Positions 26,685-34,662 of a stretch of DNA of 64,000 nt are shown here, one piece after another (position 1 is the stretch's first letter; each line of letters begins with the position of its first letter). Position numbers and translations under genes: made by a program. Source of the stretch: Asaia bogorensis NBRC 16594 (GTDB taxonomy: Bacteria; Pseudomonadota; Alphaproteobacteria; Acetobacterales; Acetobacteraceae); NCBI RefSeq assembly GCF_001547995.1, contig NZ_AP014690.1, forward strand, positions 1,360,001 to 1,424,000, given 5' to 3'. A model generated the notes under the pieces. That model saw only the letters and a list, made by a program, of their open reading frames with translations, was not told where the DNA came from and made no database searches.

Positions 26685-28367
26685 ATGCTAGGCGTAAGCT
26701 TTACCAGACGCTGTCTGCCGGCCCTGTTTTGTCTCTCGTCCGCGCTTTGCACGCAGCCAGCTCAGGCTCAGCCGCATGAGGCCTTGATGCCCCGTGTGAA
26801 GGTGTCGCACGCTGATAATGCCAGTACGGGCAGTTCGGGGCCCGATTTGCCCGTAAGTCCGCAGGCAAAGGCGTCGGCTGGCGCACAGGTTACGAAGCAG
26901 GGTCAAACATCCTCGCCGAAAGCTTCCGTGCAGGCGCCCTCTGTCGGTTATAACCCGGCACCTGACCCATTCCAGACCCGCGCACCGGCCGAGCCTGCTG
27001 TGACCACCTATCCTGCTCCCGCAGCGGGCGATGGGCTGACGACCTCGGGCTATAACCTGTCGCGCTGGGCTGAGGACTGGAGCCGGATGCGCTATGCCAA
27101 AAACCGGCGAGACTGGCTGGATCGTCTGAAATTCCTGCCCCTTAACCCTGCCCAGACAATCTACCTGACCCTGTCGGGGGAAATGCGCCTTCGGCTCAAC
27201 CAGACCAGCAACCCCAATCTGAAGAAGGGGCCTCTGCAGAGACAGGATATCATGCGCCTCGTGGGGGGCGCCGATCTGCATGTCACGCGTTATTTTCGTG
27301 CGTTTGGCGAGCTGGCGCATGGCGGAATATCCGGGCCAAACATCGGCGTGCCAGCTGCCAGTATGCGTAACAAGCTTCTGCTGCAGCAGTATTTCGCCGA
27401 GGCGAATGTGCCGCTGTCCGGTGTTCATCTCGGGGCACGCTATGGCCGACAGGAATTTACCGATGGCGCCAATTTGATGACCTCGCAGCGCGATAACAAC
27501 ACGCTGCGTTTCGTCCTCAACGGCACGCGGTTCTGGGTACGTGGCAAGATCATACGCGGCGATTTTTTCGATTTCCGCTACACAAGCCTCGGCCGGGGCG
27601 GAGCGCGAGACGATGTGATCGATCGCGGCATACGCTTCTCAGGGGGGACCGGAGGGCTTGTTATCCCCCATGATTTTTTGGGAAAATCAAAGCTCTATCT
27701 CGATCCGTTCGTCTGGCGTCTGCGCAACCGGCGCGCTGTATGGGGCGGCGCCCCTGCACGTGAGAACCGGATGTATTACGGTATGAGGCTCTGGGGAGAT
27801 GTCCAGCGTCTGACCATCGACTGGGTGGGGAATTATCAGGATGGCCATTATGATGGCCGTACAATTGCAGCCTGGCAGTTCTTCCTGGCGCAGACATGGC
27901 GTCTCGGGGCGCAGCCGACCGCGCCAAGAATCGGTTTTCATGTCGATTATGCCAGCGGCGGTGGTGCCTATGGCAAAGGCACATTGCGTAGTGCGCTCGC
28001 ACCGTTTGGCAACAACATCTATTACAGCTACCAGCTCTTCCTGACGCCCACCAATCTGGTGGCGCTGGCGCCGAACGTCACGGTCTCACCCATTGAGAGC
28101 CTGCGTCTCACGCTTGAGCATCAGTTTGCCTGGAAAGCGAGCCTGAACGATGCCGTCTATCGGGCCAATGGCTCGGCCTTCGCAGGAACGCAGAACACAA
28201 AGGCCTATCGCGTGGCCCAATCCACCCGTGCTCAGGCCGTCTGGACATGGACACCCCGTTTGAGCTTCACGGGGCGCTATGAGCATCTTCAGGCAGGGCC
28301 AGCCCTGACACGGGCTGGTTATACCAGCTCGGATTTCGTGGCTGGCTGGGCGAATTACCGCTTCTGA
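26685..28367 (+). CDS. Alginate-export-family outer membrane porin
   Basis: A 560-residue outer membrane beta-barrel. A signal peptide (GVSFTRRCLPALFCLSSALC and on to AQA) is followed by a disordered Ser/Pro/Ala-rich stretch to about residue 125, then a barrel with alternating aromatic strands: MRLRLNQTSNPN, YFRAFGELAHGG, LGARYGRQEFTDGANLMTSQ, and a final VAGWANYRF ending in phenylalanine as needed for BAM insertion. This matches the AlgE-like alginate export family, which in non-alginate producers act as substrate-specific porins. It follows the carrier gene, so it may admit the same organic acids or sugars. A GTG three bases upstream is an alternative start. Confidence 0.8.
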   Translation: MLGVSFTRRCLPALFCLSSALCTQPAQAQPHEALMPRVKVSHADNASTGSSGPDLPVSPQAKASAGAQVTKQGQTSSPKASVQAPSVGYNPAPDPFQTRAPAEPAVTTYPAPAAGDGLTTSGYNLSRWAEDWSRMRYAKNRRDWLDRLKFLPLNPAQTIYLTLSGEMRLRLNQTSNPNLKKGPLQRQDIMRLVGGADLHVTRYFRAFGELAHGGISGPNIGVPAASMRNKLLLQQYFAEANVPLSGVHLGARYGRQEFTDGANLMTSQRDNNTLRFVLNGTRFWVRGKIIRGDFFDFRYTSLGRGGARDDVIDRGIRFSGGTGGLVIPHDFLGKSKLYLDPFVWRLRNRRAVWGGAPARENRMYYGMRLWGDVQRLTIDWVGNYQDGHYDGRTIAAWQFFLAQTWRLGAQPTAPRIGFHVDYASGGGAYGKGTLRSALAPFGNNIYYSYQLFLTPTNLVALAPNVTVSPIESLRLTLEHQFAWKASLNDAVYRANGSAFAGTQNTKAYRVAQSTRAQAVWTWTPRLSFTGRYEHLQAGPALTRAGYTSSDFVAGWANYRF

Positions 28368-28439
28368 AAGCAGGGCGACTGCCGAACGAGTCTCTCAAAG
28401 CGCGCCGGGGAGCGATCCTCCCCCGACGCAGCAGCGTGT

Positions 28440-28841
28440 TCAGCGCAGGCCGAGGCGGGTCTGATAGGTCACGGGAAAGAGCGAGAGCGCCCGTAGCCAA
28501 GGTGTCGTGTCGGCGTCATCGGCAAGCTGCACATTGTCCACGCCGCAACTGCGCAGGAACTGGGCCTGATCAGGAATCAGATGACCCTCTGCACGGATCT
28601 CGCCCGCAAAACCGAAATACTCGCGCAGGGCGCGCGCCTGCGTGAAACCGCGTCCGTCCCTGAAAATGGGAAAAGTGATGACGATCAGATCAAGATGATC
28701 AATGGCGGTTCCAAGCGTTTCGACGTCGAATTCCGGTGAGAGTCGGATGGCCCGCGTGGCTTCGGTCATCTCCGCCACCGGGATGATATCGAGCGTTCTG
28801 GGGGCCGGATGGCGCGCAGGGGCCAGTTCAAACAGTTTCAT
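28440..28841 (-). CDS. DUF934 protein associated with sulfite reductase
   Basis: A 133-residue DUF934 protein, a family found next to cysI in proteobacteria. Conserved pieces include VITFPIFRDGRGFTQARALR, GEIRAEGHLIPDQAQFLRSCG and the C-terminal FPVTYQTRLGLR. Biochemical function is unknown; context suggests a part in assembly of, or electron transfer to, the siroheme enzyme. The start at 28841 overlaps cysI by 14 bases and has an AAGGAAG site. No cysH follows, unlike the order seen in many alphaproteobacteria: the next gene is the convergent porin. Confidence 0.85.
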   Translation of the reverse strand: MKLFELAPARHPAPRTLDIIPVAEMTEATRAIRLSPEFDVETLGTAIDHLDLIVITFPIFRDGRGFTQARALREYFGFAGEIRAEGHLIPDQAQFLRSCGVDNVQLADDADTTPWLRALSLFPVTYQTRLGLR

Positions 28842-30498
28842 AAGCCGCTTCCTTGAAGGGGGCGTCACCAAGACGGGTCAGAGTGTCGAGGAACTGCTCG
28901 CCCTTTTCCCGAACGCTGAGATAGCGATCGACGATACGCGCTATGGCATCCACCATATCGTCCTCCGGCAGGGCCGCGCCAAGAATATCGCCCGTGCGCG
29001 ACTTGTCGTCATCGCGCCCGCCAAGGGTGATCTGGAAGAATTCCTCACCGCGTTTATCCACCCCAAGCAGGCCGATATGCCCGACATGGTGATGGCCGCA
29101 GGCATTGATACAGCCCGAGATGTTGATGCGTAGCTTGCCGATTTCTTCCTGCAGGGCGTTATCGGCGAAACGGGCGCTGAGCTTCTGTGCGATCGGTATC
29201 GAGCGCGCATTGGCCAGTGCGCAGTAATCAAGGCCGGGGCAGGCCACGATATCGCCAATCAGTTCGTTATTGGCATCGCCTAGACCGATCTCGCAGAGCG
29301 CCTGCCACAGGGAGAGCAGACGATCCTGCGCCACATGGGCCAGCACGACATTCTGCAGATGGGTGATGCGCAGCTCGCCGAAAGAGAACTGGTCCGCGAG
29401 ATCGGCAAGACGGTCCATCTGGTCCGAGGTGGCGTCGCCCGGAATACCGCCAGCCGGTTTGATGGAAACCGTCACGGCAATCCGCCCGGGGGCGAAATGG
29501 GGCATGGTATTGCTGCGCACCCAGCGATCGAAATCCGGGTGGTTGGCACGATCCTGCCTGAGTGTTTCCTCTCCACCTGGTGCGACCGTCAGATCGGGGG
29601 CGGCAAAACGCGCCCGTATGGCCGCCACAATTTCCGGGGCAAGGCGATAATGGGTGGGGTCCATGCGGGCCAGTTCCTGCCTGACGGCATCGCGATAGCC
29701 ATCCACACCCAGCGCCTGCACGAGTATCTTGATACGGGCCTTGTAGATGTTATCGCGCCGGCCATAGGCATTATAGACGCGCAATATGGCTTCGAGGGTC
29801 ATCAACAGATCCGCTTCAGGCACGGCATCGAACAGTTCATGCCCAACCAGCGGGGTACGCCCCAGACCACCACCGACGAAGATGCGAAAGAGGGGGCCAT
29901 TCTCGCCGGGGCGGGCCAGTATGCCGATATCGTGGAAGCGTGCCGCAACCCGGTCCTGAGGGCTTCCGGAAATCGCGATCTTGAACTTGCGCGGAAGGAA
30001 CGTGAATTCGGGATGCAGCGTGGACCACTGGCGCAGGATCTCTGCATGGACACGAGGATCCATCAGTTCGTCGGCGGCAGCGCCGGCAAACTGGTCACAG
30101 GTGACGTTGCGTATGCAGTTGCCGCTGGTCTGGATGGCATGCATGTCGACATCGGCAAGCTGACGCAGGATCTCCGGCGTGTTCTCCAGCTTGATCCAGT
30201 TGAACTGAATGTTCTGTCGCGTGGTGAAGTGGCCATAATCGCGGTCGTAATGACGGCCGATATGGGCCAGCTTGCGCATCTGGCGGGAGTCCAGCACGCC
30301 ATAGGGGATGGCGACACGCAGCATATAGGCATGAAGCTGAAGATAGAGCCCGTTCATGAGACGAAGCGGCTTGAACTCGTCCTCGCTCAGCTCACCGCTC
30401 AGGCGTCGTTGCACCTGCCCTTCGAATTCCGCGATGCGGGAGGCGAGAAACTCACGATCAGCCGTTTGATACTGGTAGAGACCGACAGGCGCGTTCAT
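28828..30498 (-). CDS. cysI: Sulfite (nitrite/sulfite) reductase hemoprotein
   Basis: A 556-residue siroheme and 4Fe-4S enzyme that reduces sulfite to sulfide in assimilatory sulfur metabolism. It shows RHYDRDYGHFTTRQNIQFNW, SGNCIRNVTCD, the substrate-side FVGGGLGR, and the cluster cysteines as C-x5-C (CPGLDYC) and C-x3-C (CINAC in NISGCINACGHHH). A nitrite reductase role is possible from sequence alone, but flanking DUF2849 and DUF934 genes argue for sulfite. No CysJ flavoprotein is nearby, so electrons may come from ferredoxin or another donor. Its start overlaps the upstream gene (ATGA). Confidence 0.92.
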   Translation of the reverse strand: MNAPVGLYQYQTADREFLASRIAEFEGQVQRRLSGELSEDEFKPLRLMNGLYLQLHAYMLRVAIPYGVLDSRQMRKLAHIGRHYDRDYGHFTTRQNIQFNWIKLENTPEILRQLADVDMHAIQTSGNCIRNVTCDQFAGAAADELMDPRVHAEILRQWSTLHPEFTFLPRKFKIAISGSPQDRVAARFHDIGILARPGENGPLFRIFVGGGLGRTPLVGHELFDAVPEADLLMTLEAILRVYNAYGRRDNIYKARIKILVQALGVDGYRDAVRQELARMDPTHYRLAPEIVAAIRARFAAPDLTVAPGGEETLRQDRANHPDFDRWVRSNTMPHFAPGRIAVTVSIKPAGGIPGDATSDQMDRLADLADQFSFGELRITHLQNVVLAHVAQDRLLSLWQALCEIGLGDANNELIGDIVACPGLDYCALANARSIPIAQKLSARFADNALQEEIGKLRINISGCINACGHHHVGHIGLLGVDKRGEEFFQITLGGRDDDKSRTGDILGAALPEDDMVDAIARIVDRYLSVREKGEQFLDTLTRLGDAPFKEAAYETV

Positions 30499-30812
30499 GC
30501 GTCCAACTCCGTGGCAAACTGGGGGTGAACCGTAGGGCCAAAGGCCCGGATACGCTCGCGCACGCTCACCGGCTCAGCGACCTTCGCCGGGCGCACGACG
30601 ACTTCGTAGACACCGACGACACCATCGTTCTGTGCCGATTGTATGGCGTTTTCGAGCGCCGATTCGTAGTTCTCGGGGGCAAGAATGGCGGCGTGGGCGA
30701 TGGAACGCTGCCAGGCGCCGCTGGCATCACGCCATACGATGTGGCCATCCAGCAATCTGTTGGCTGTCAGCACCAGAGCTTCTCCGGCGCCTATGCGTAT
30801 CGCCCGTTTCAT
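30495..30812 (-). CDS. DUF2849 protein, first gene of the sulfite reductase unit
   Basis: A 105-residue protein of the DUF2849 family, commonly encoded just before cysI in alphaproteobacteria. It has VLTANRLLDGHIVWRD, ENAIQSAQNDGVVGVYEV and VSVRERIRAFGPTVHPQFA. No enzymatic motif is evident. The stop overlaps the cysI ATG, so the two are coupled. It begins close to a divergent promoter region shared with the flavin reductase gene. Confidence 0.85.
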   Translation of the reverse strand: MKRAIRIGAGEALVLTANRLLDGHIVWRDASGAWQRSIAHAAILAPENYESALENAIQSAQNDGVVGVYEVVVRPAKVAEPVSVRERIRAFGPTVHPQFATELDA

Positions 30813-30829
30813 CCACCATTCCGCCTTGC

Positions 30830-30857
30830 TTGAACTGATACTGGCGTGGTTTATAAA
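30830..30857 (+). promoter_or_regulatory. Candidate sigma70-type promoter for the flavin reductase gene
   Basis: TTGAAC (30830-30835) and TATAAA (30852-30857) are separated by 16 bases, a good match to TTGACA/TATAAT. The -10 is part of GTTTATAAAC, which is itself palindromic, so the opposite strand also carries a TATAAA in position to serve the DUF2849-cysI unit. Confidence 0.5.
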
Positions 30858-30867
30858 CTATCCACGC
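30844..30867. promoter_or_regulatory. Operator-like inverted repeat over the divergent promoter
   Basis: GCGTGG (30844-30849) and CCACGC (30862-30867) flank the AT-rich -10 palindrome. A regulator bound here would cover the -10 of both divergent promoters. Which regulator is unknown. Confidence 0.4.
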
Positions 30868-31010
30868 TGATCGTGTAATTATATCTCAGAGAACCACTTC
30901 GGGAGCAAGGCATCAAACCGTGTCCCGGCCGTGGAAATCTGCTCTGCCCCCTTGCAGCCACGTGAAATTGCCGCATACGGGTTCACACAAACATTCCAGG
31001 AGCCAGAACG

Positions 31011-31505
31011 ATGCCGGATCGTGCCCCTCTGTCTAAAGAAATCTTCCGCGATGCGATGGCGCGACTGGCCAGTGCCGTGACCATCATCACGACGGATGGC
31101 GAGAATGGCCGTCACGGCTTTACGGCTTCTGCGGTATGCAGCGTGTCCGATGACCCGGCGACGCTGCTCGTATGCGTCAATCGATCGGCGTCGACTCATG
31201 CGCATCTGGTGCGTCACAACATGCTGGCCATCAATATCCTGGCGCACGAGCAGGAAGCGCTCTCAACCCTGTTTGGTAGCTCGCGCTATGACATGGAGAC
31301 CCGCTTCGCCAGTGGCGCGTGGCGCAAAGGCGAGCTCGGCATGCCGCTTCTTGAAGGGGCGTTGGTCACATTGGAGTGCCGCATCAGCCTGACACAGGAA
31401 ATAGGTACGCATAGCGTCTTCTTCGTCGAGCCCCTCTGCGCCGAGTTTGCACGCGAAGAGGTCTCGGGTCTTGTCTGGTTCGACCGCGCCTATCGCAAGG
31501 CCTGA
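31011..31505 (+). CDS. Flavin reductase family protein
   Basis: A 164-residue flavin reductase (RutF/HpaC-like domain) that reduces free FMN or FAD with NAD(P)H. The family pattern is seen in FRDAMARLASAVTIITTDG, HGFTASAVCSVSDDPATLLVCV, NMLAINIL and HSVFFVEP. AGGAG ribosome site eight bases before ATG. It is divergent from the sulfite reductase operon and preceded by a leader of about 140 bases. No oxygenase partner lies nearby, so the user of the reduced flavin is not evident; a link with sulfur metabolism is only suggested by the shared promoter region. Confidence 0.85.
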   Translation: MPDRAPLSKEIFRDAMARLASAVTIITTDGENGRHGFTASAVCSVSDDPATLLVCVNRSASTHAHLVRHNMLAINILAHEQEALSTLFGSSRYDMETRFASGAWRKGELGMPLLEGALVTLECRISLTQEIGTHSVFFVEPLCAEFAREEVSGLVWFDRAYRKA

Positions 31506-31516
31506 TCGAGACCCTT

Positions 31517-31559
31517 CAGATCGTATGGTGGGCCCTGATCTGGCCCACCATACGATCTG
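31517..31559. terminator. Perfect 18-bp hairpin between convergent genes
   Basis: Bases 31517-31534 are the exact reverse complement of 31542-31559, with a seven-base loop. It begins 11 bases after the flavin reductase stop and ends 4 bases before the kinase stop on the other strand. There is no T-run on either side. Best read as a shared bidirectional terminator or RNA 3' stabiliser. Confidence 0.75.
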
Positions 31560-31563
31560 GCGG

Positions 31564-32757
31564 TTAGATATGATCGAGAAACATCTCGATTGTTCCGATT
31601 TGCCCTGCGCGCTGGATCAGACCTCGGCCAGTCGTCAGGGCGCGTCGCCTGGCCTCGACCTGGCTCTGACGATCCGGCGCTGAGTCATAATCATCGATCT
31701 GGGCGAAGCCTATGGTGCGCCGGATCATCTCAAGACCGGCAAAACCAGCCGCATCATGCATGACCTGTTGGAAAAACCGCGCATATTCCGCGCTTGCAGG
31801 CTGGTTTCGTGTCAATGCGCCAAGATCACCTTTCGCTCCCGGTGCCTTCCATGCCTCCAGATAGGCGCGTTTGAATCCGGACCACAGCAGAGCGATCTCG
31901 TCGCGCATCCACTCATCATGCTCGGGTTGCGCGTAGGCATTCATCACCAGATTCGCGATGAACATACCGATATCGAAGCCAATCGGGCCATAGAGTGAAA
32001 ACTCGCCATCGATCACACGGACATCGTCGCCATTGATCATGACGGACCCGGTATGCAGATCACCATGAAGCAAGGCTTGCCCCGTCGAGAGGAAGCGCTC
32101 CTGCAGGCGCTCGACCGCTGCATGTAGGATGGCGTCGCCTTGCATGGAGGCGACAGCGTCGTCGAGCTCCGGGCTGAGCCAGCGATTGCGTGCGCAGTCA
32201 TTCTGGTAGGGGTCTGTCAGCACCAGATCGACCGTGATGCGCGTCAGGGCCAGATTGCGGGAGAACACGTCGCGCAAGGCATGCACGTCCTTGAAGGGCA
32301 GGGCACGCCATGACGTGGCAAAGCCGGTACGGCCGACAAATTCGCCAATACGGGCGGCAAAACCGGCCGGTGCGGTACCGGCAATCAGGGCGGTACGCAG
32401 GACGTGATGTGTCGCGAGGTTTTCCATCACGATCAGGAAGAGTCCTTCATCGAGATGATAGAGCGCCGGTATCTGACGACCCACCGCATCCGTGACGCTC
32501 TGCATCCAGCGCGCCTCGAACAGATTTCGTTCAAGTGGCATGGCCCAGGCGGGATCGACGCGCACATAGGGCAGGGACTGCTTGCAGCACATGCTGCCAG
32601 CCGGCCCTGATACGATGAACACCGTGTTGAGATTGCCGTCACTGACCTCGCGGGCGGTCCAGCTTGCGGCCCCACCACCAAGGCGGGTGGCAAGGGCAGG
32701 GTGTGTCGCGAGATAATCGATAAGGCTTGACGCTGTGAGGGGGCGATAGGTGCTCAT
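31564..32757 (-). CDS. mtnK: S-methyl-5-thioribose kinase
   Basis: MtnK phosphorylates methylthioribose in methionine salvage from methylthioadenosine. The 397-residue protein has the protein-kinase-like fold: EVSDGNLNTVFIVSG near the N-terminus, the catalytic LLHGDLHTGSVMI, and VIDGEFSLYGPIGFDIG, the variants typical of MtnK rather than aminoglycoside or choline kinases. Its ATG overlaps the stop of the NUDIX gene (ATGA). The next pathway enzyme, MtnA, is not in the window. Confidence 0.88.
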   Translation of the reverse strand: MSTYRPLTASSLIDYLATHPALATRLGGGAASWTAREVSDGNLNTVFIVSGPAGSMCCKQSLPYVRVDPAWAMPLERNLFEARWMQSVTDAVGRQIPALYHLDEGLFLIVMENLATHHVLRTALIAGTAPAGFAARIGEFVGRTGFATSWRALPFKDVHALRDVFSRNLALTRITVDLVLTDPYQNDCARNRWLSPELDDAVASMQGDAILHAAVERLQERFLSTGQALLHGDLHTGSVMINGDDVRVIDGEFSLYGPIGFDIGMFIANLVMNAYAQPEHDEWMRDEIALLWSGFKRAYLEAWKAPGAKGDLGALTRNQPASAEYARFFQQVMHDAAGFAGLEMIRRTIGFAQIDDYDSAPDRQSQVEARRRALTTGRGLIQRAGQIGTIEMFLDHI

Positions 32758-33470
32758 TGGGCAAGGCGCTCCAGCATGGCGCGGGTTGTCGGCAATACCT
32801 GCGGGCTGATCAGATCGATGCGATCCAGCGCATGACATTCAAGCTGGTCGTATTCGTCATTGGCCTTTTTCTGCCAGGCCTCGCGAATGGCCTCGAAGGG
32901 GAGGTCGGTATCGATGCGAAAGCCGAGATCGACGATATGGGTGGTGTCATGTTCGCAGGCTAGTAACGGACCGGTCAGAGTGACCGCGTCGGTCAGGCCG
33001 ATTTCTTCCTCAAGCTCGGCGAGGAGCTGGGCGCGAAGGTCGATCGGATCCTTATCGCTGCGGGCCTCGACGCTGCCGGCGGGCACACCTTGCCAGAAAC
33101 CGGGCAGATAAAGCGAGTTTGGGTTACGTCGACCCAGAACGATGCCGTCGCGGCAGACAAGAAGCCCGGTGACGGCCAGCGATCTCAGCTGGAGCCGGTC
33201 GGCCAGCTCGGCCGCGCGCATCTGGGCCAGCACCCAGCGATATTCGCACCAGAACCCGTCCAACCGGTCGTGCTGCAGCTGCGAGAGGCAAAATACGCGG
33301 CCATTGTAGAGCCTAGGGTGTTTCTTCAACGCCTCTTGCCACACTGTCTCGATGCCCATCTCAAGCTCGGGATCGACCAGAGTCGGAGCCTTGTGGCAGG
33401 TTACCTGAATGTCCGGTAAGAGCGCGGTGACGCTCCACGGAGCGTCTACCGGGTGTCTGGCGCTGGTCAT
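32754..33470 (-). CDS. NUDIX hydrolase
   Basis: A 238-residue protein with a NUDIX fold that would hydrolyse a nucleoside diphosphate linked to another moiety. The box is unusual: PAGSVEARSDKDPIDLRAQL then LAELEEEIGL, with an insertion and Ala where the consensus RE begins, but keeping the EExGL glutamates that bind metal. The N-terminal 90 residues (APWSVTALLPDIQVTCHKAP, then KKHPRLYNGRVFCL) form a separate region seen in larger NUDIX proteins. It is coupled on both sides: ATGA with the upstream reductase and ATGA with mtnK. Substrate unknown. Confidence 0.78.
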   Translation of the reverse strand: MTSARHPVDAPWSVTALLPDIQVTCHKAPTLVDPELEMGIETVWQEALKKHPRLYNGRVFCLSQLQHDRLDGFWCEYRWVLAQMRAAELADRLQLRSLAVTGLLVCRDGIVLGRRNPNSLYLPGFWQGVPAGSVEARSDKDPIDLRAQLLAELEEEIGLTDAVTLTGPLLACEHDTTHIVDLGFRIDTDLPFEAIREAWQKKANDEYDQLECHALDRIDLISPQVLPTTRAMLERLAQ

Positions 33471-34447
33471 GAGGGTGTTCCCTGTTCTTCGAGCAGATTT
33501 TCGAGGGCTTCGAGCAACGGTTCGTCCAGAGGGGCTGCGCAGGACACTATGTTGGCTTCGAGTTGCGCCGTTGATGTGGCGCCTGCAATCACGCTGCCGA
33601 TCTGTGGCTTGTGCAGCAGCCAGCCGAAAGCGAGATCCGCCATGGGACGTTCGTAACGTGCTGCCAGCTCTGCCAGTGCCTCGATAAGGGACCATGTGGC
33701 AGGATCACGATAGCGCTCCTGGAGATAGGTCCAAGCTGCCAGACGTGATCCTTCGGGTGGCGGTGCGTCCCTGCGATATTTTCCGGTCAGCATGCCTGAG
33801 GCCAGGGGAAAGTAGGGGAGCAGGCCCAGCCCGAAATGCGTCAGGGCAGGGAGGAGCTCTTTCCCGGCCGATCTGGTCAGAAGCGACAGCTCGTCCTGAC
33901 AGCTGATGATACCGGCCAAATTATCCCGCCTTGCGATATGACAGGCATCGGCTACCTGCCACGCCGGTAGGTTGGAAAGGCCAGCATAGCGTATCTTGCC
34001 CGCCGTCACGAGGCCGTCGAGTGTGTGAAGCGTCTCCTCGAGTGGGGTGCGTGGATCAGGACAATGAAGTTGGTAAAGATCGATCCAGTCGGTTCCAAGG
34101 CGTTTCAGGCTGGCTTCAACGGCCTCAAGAATATAGCGCCGCGATGCCCCGGAGTGCCGGGCGGACGGATCATCGCCCGCGCACATTTTCATGCCGAATT
34201 TTGTGGCGATGACGGCCTGGGATCGCTTGTCGGTCAGGGCCTTGCCCAGAGCCTCTTCGGACGCGCCTGCATAGGCATCGCGACGGCCATAGACATCGGC
34301 CACATCAAACAGCGTCACACCCTGATCGAGCGCTGCGTGAACCAGCGTACTTGACTGCTTCTGGTCTACGCGTCCGCCAAGGTTGTTACAACCAAGGCCA
34401 AGGGTGGAAACCACGAGGCCCGATCGGCCGAGACTGCGATAGCGCAT
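33467..34447 (-). CDS. Aldo/keto reductase
   Basis: A 326-residue NADPH-dependent oxidoreductase of the AKR superfamily. It begins MRYRSLGRSGLVVSTLGLG, has the catalytic Asp/Tyr region FDVADVYGRRDAYAG, the Lys in VIATKFGM, the His in LYQLHCPD, and the cofactor part SVIAGATSTAQLEAN. The ATG at 34447 has an AGGAG site and fits the family; an in-frame ATG six codons earlier does not. It heads the AKR-NUDIX-mtnK operon. The natural substrate cannot be told. Confidence 0.87.
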   Translation of the reverse strand: MRYRSLGRSGLVVSTLGLGCNNLGGRVDQKQSSTLVHAALDQGVTLFDVADVYGRRDAYAGASEEALGKALTDKRSQAVIATKFGMKMCAGDDPSARHSGASRRYILEAVEASLKRLGTDWIDLYQLHCPDPRTPLEETLHTLDGLVTAGKIRYAGLSNLPAWQVADACHIARRDNLAGIISCQDELSLLTRSAGKELLPALTHFGLGLLPYFPLASGMLTGKYRRDAPPPEGSRLAAWTYLQERYRDPATWSLIEALAELAARYERPMADLAFGWLLHKPQIGSVIAGATSTAQLEANIVSCAAPLDEPLLEALENLLEEQGTPS

Positions 34448-34621
34448 ACGAGACTCCTGCGGCATGATCCGGCGGCAGCATAAGCCAGTTGAAAGCCGTG
34501 GTCACGGCAAGGGTGGCAATGGCCTCACGCATCAGGGCGGGGTCACGTTCTGGCTCTTTGCCACCGCACACTTTCGCTCCGTATGAGGGTACCCCCGCCA
34601 ATCCGGCCCGTCCTTGCGCGC

Positions 34622-34653
34622 GTTTTCCCGGTGGTCTGACGACAGGGGAAAAC
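34622..34653. terminator. Possible terminator between the discoidin-domain gene and the aldo/keto reductase gene
   Basis: GTTTTCCC (34622-34629) pairs perfectly with GGGAAAAC (34646-34653) across 16 bases, ten bases beyond the stop of the minus-strand gene ending at 34663. AT-rich outer arms, no long T-run. The remaining 34448-34621 holds no supported gene. Confidence 0.4.
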
Positions 34654-34662
34654 GAGCCATTT

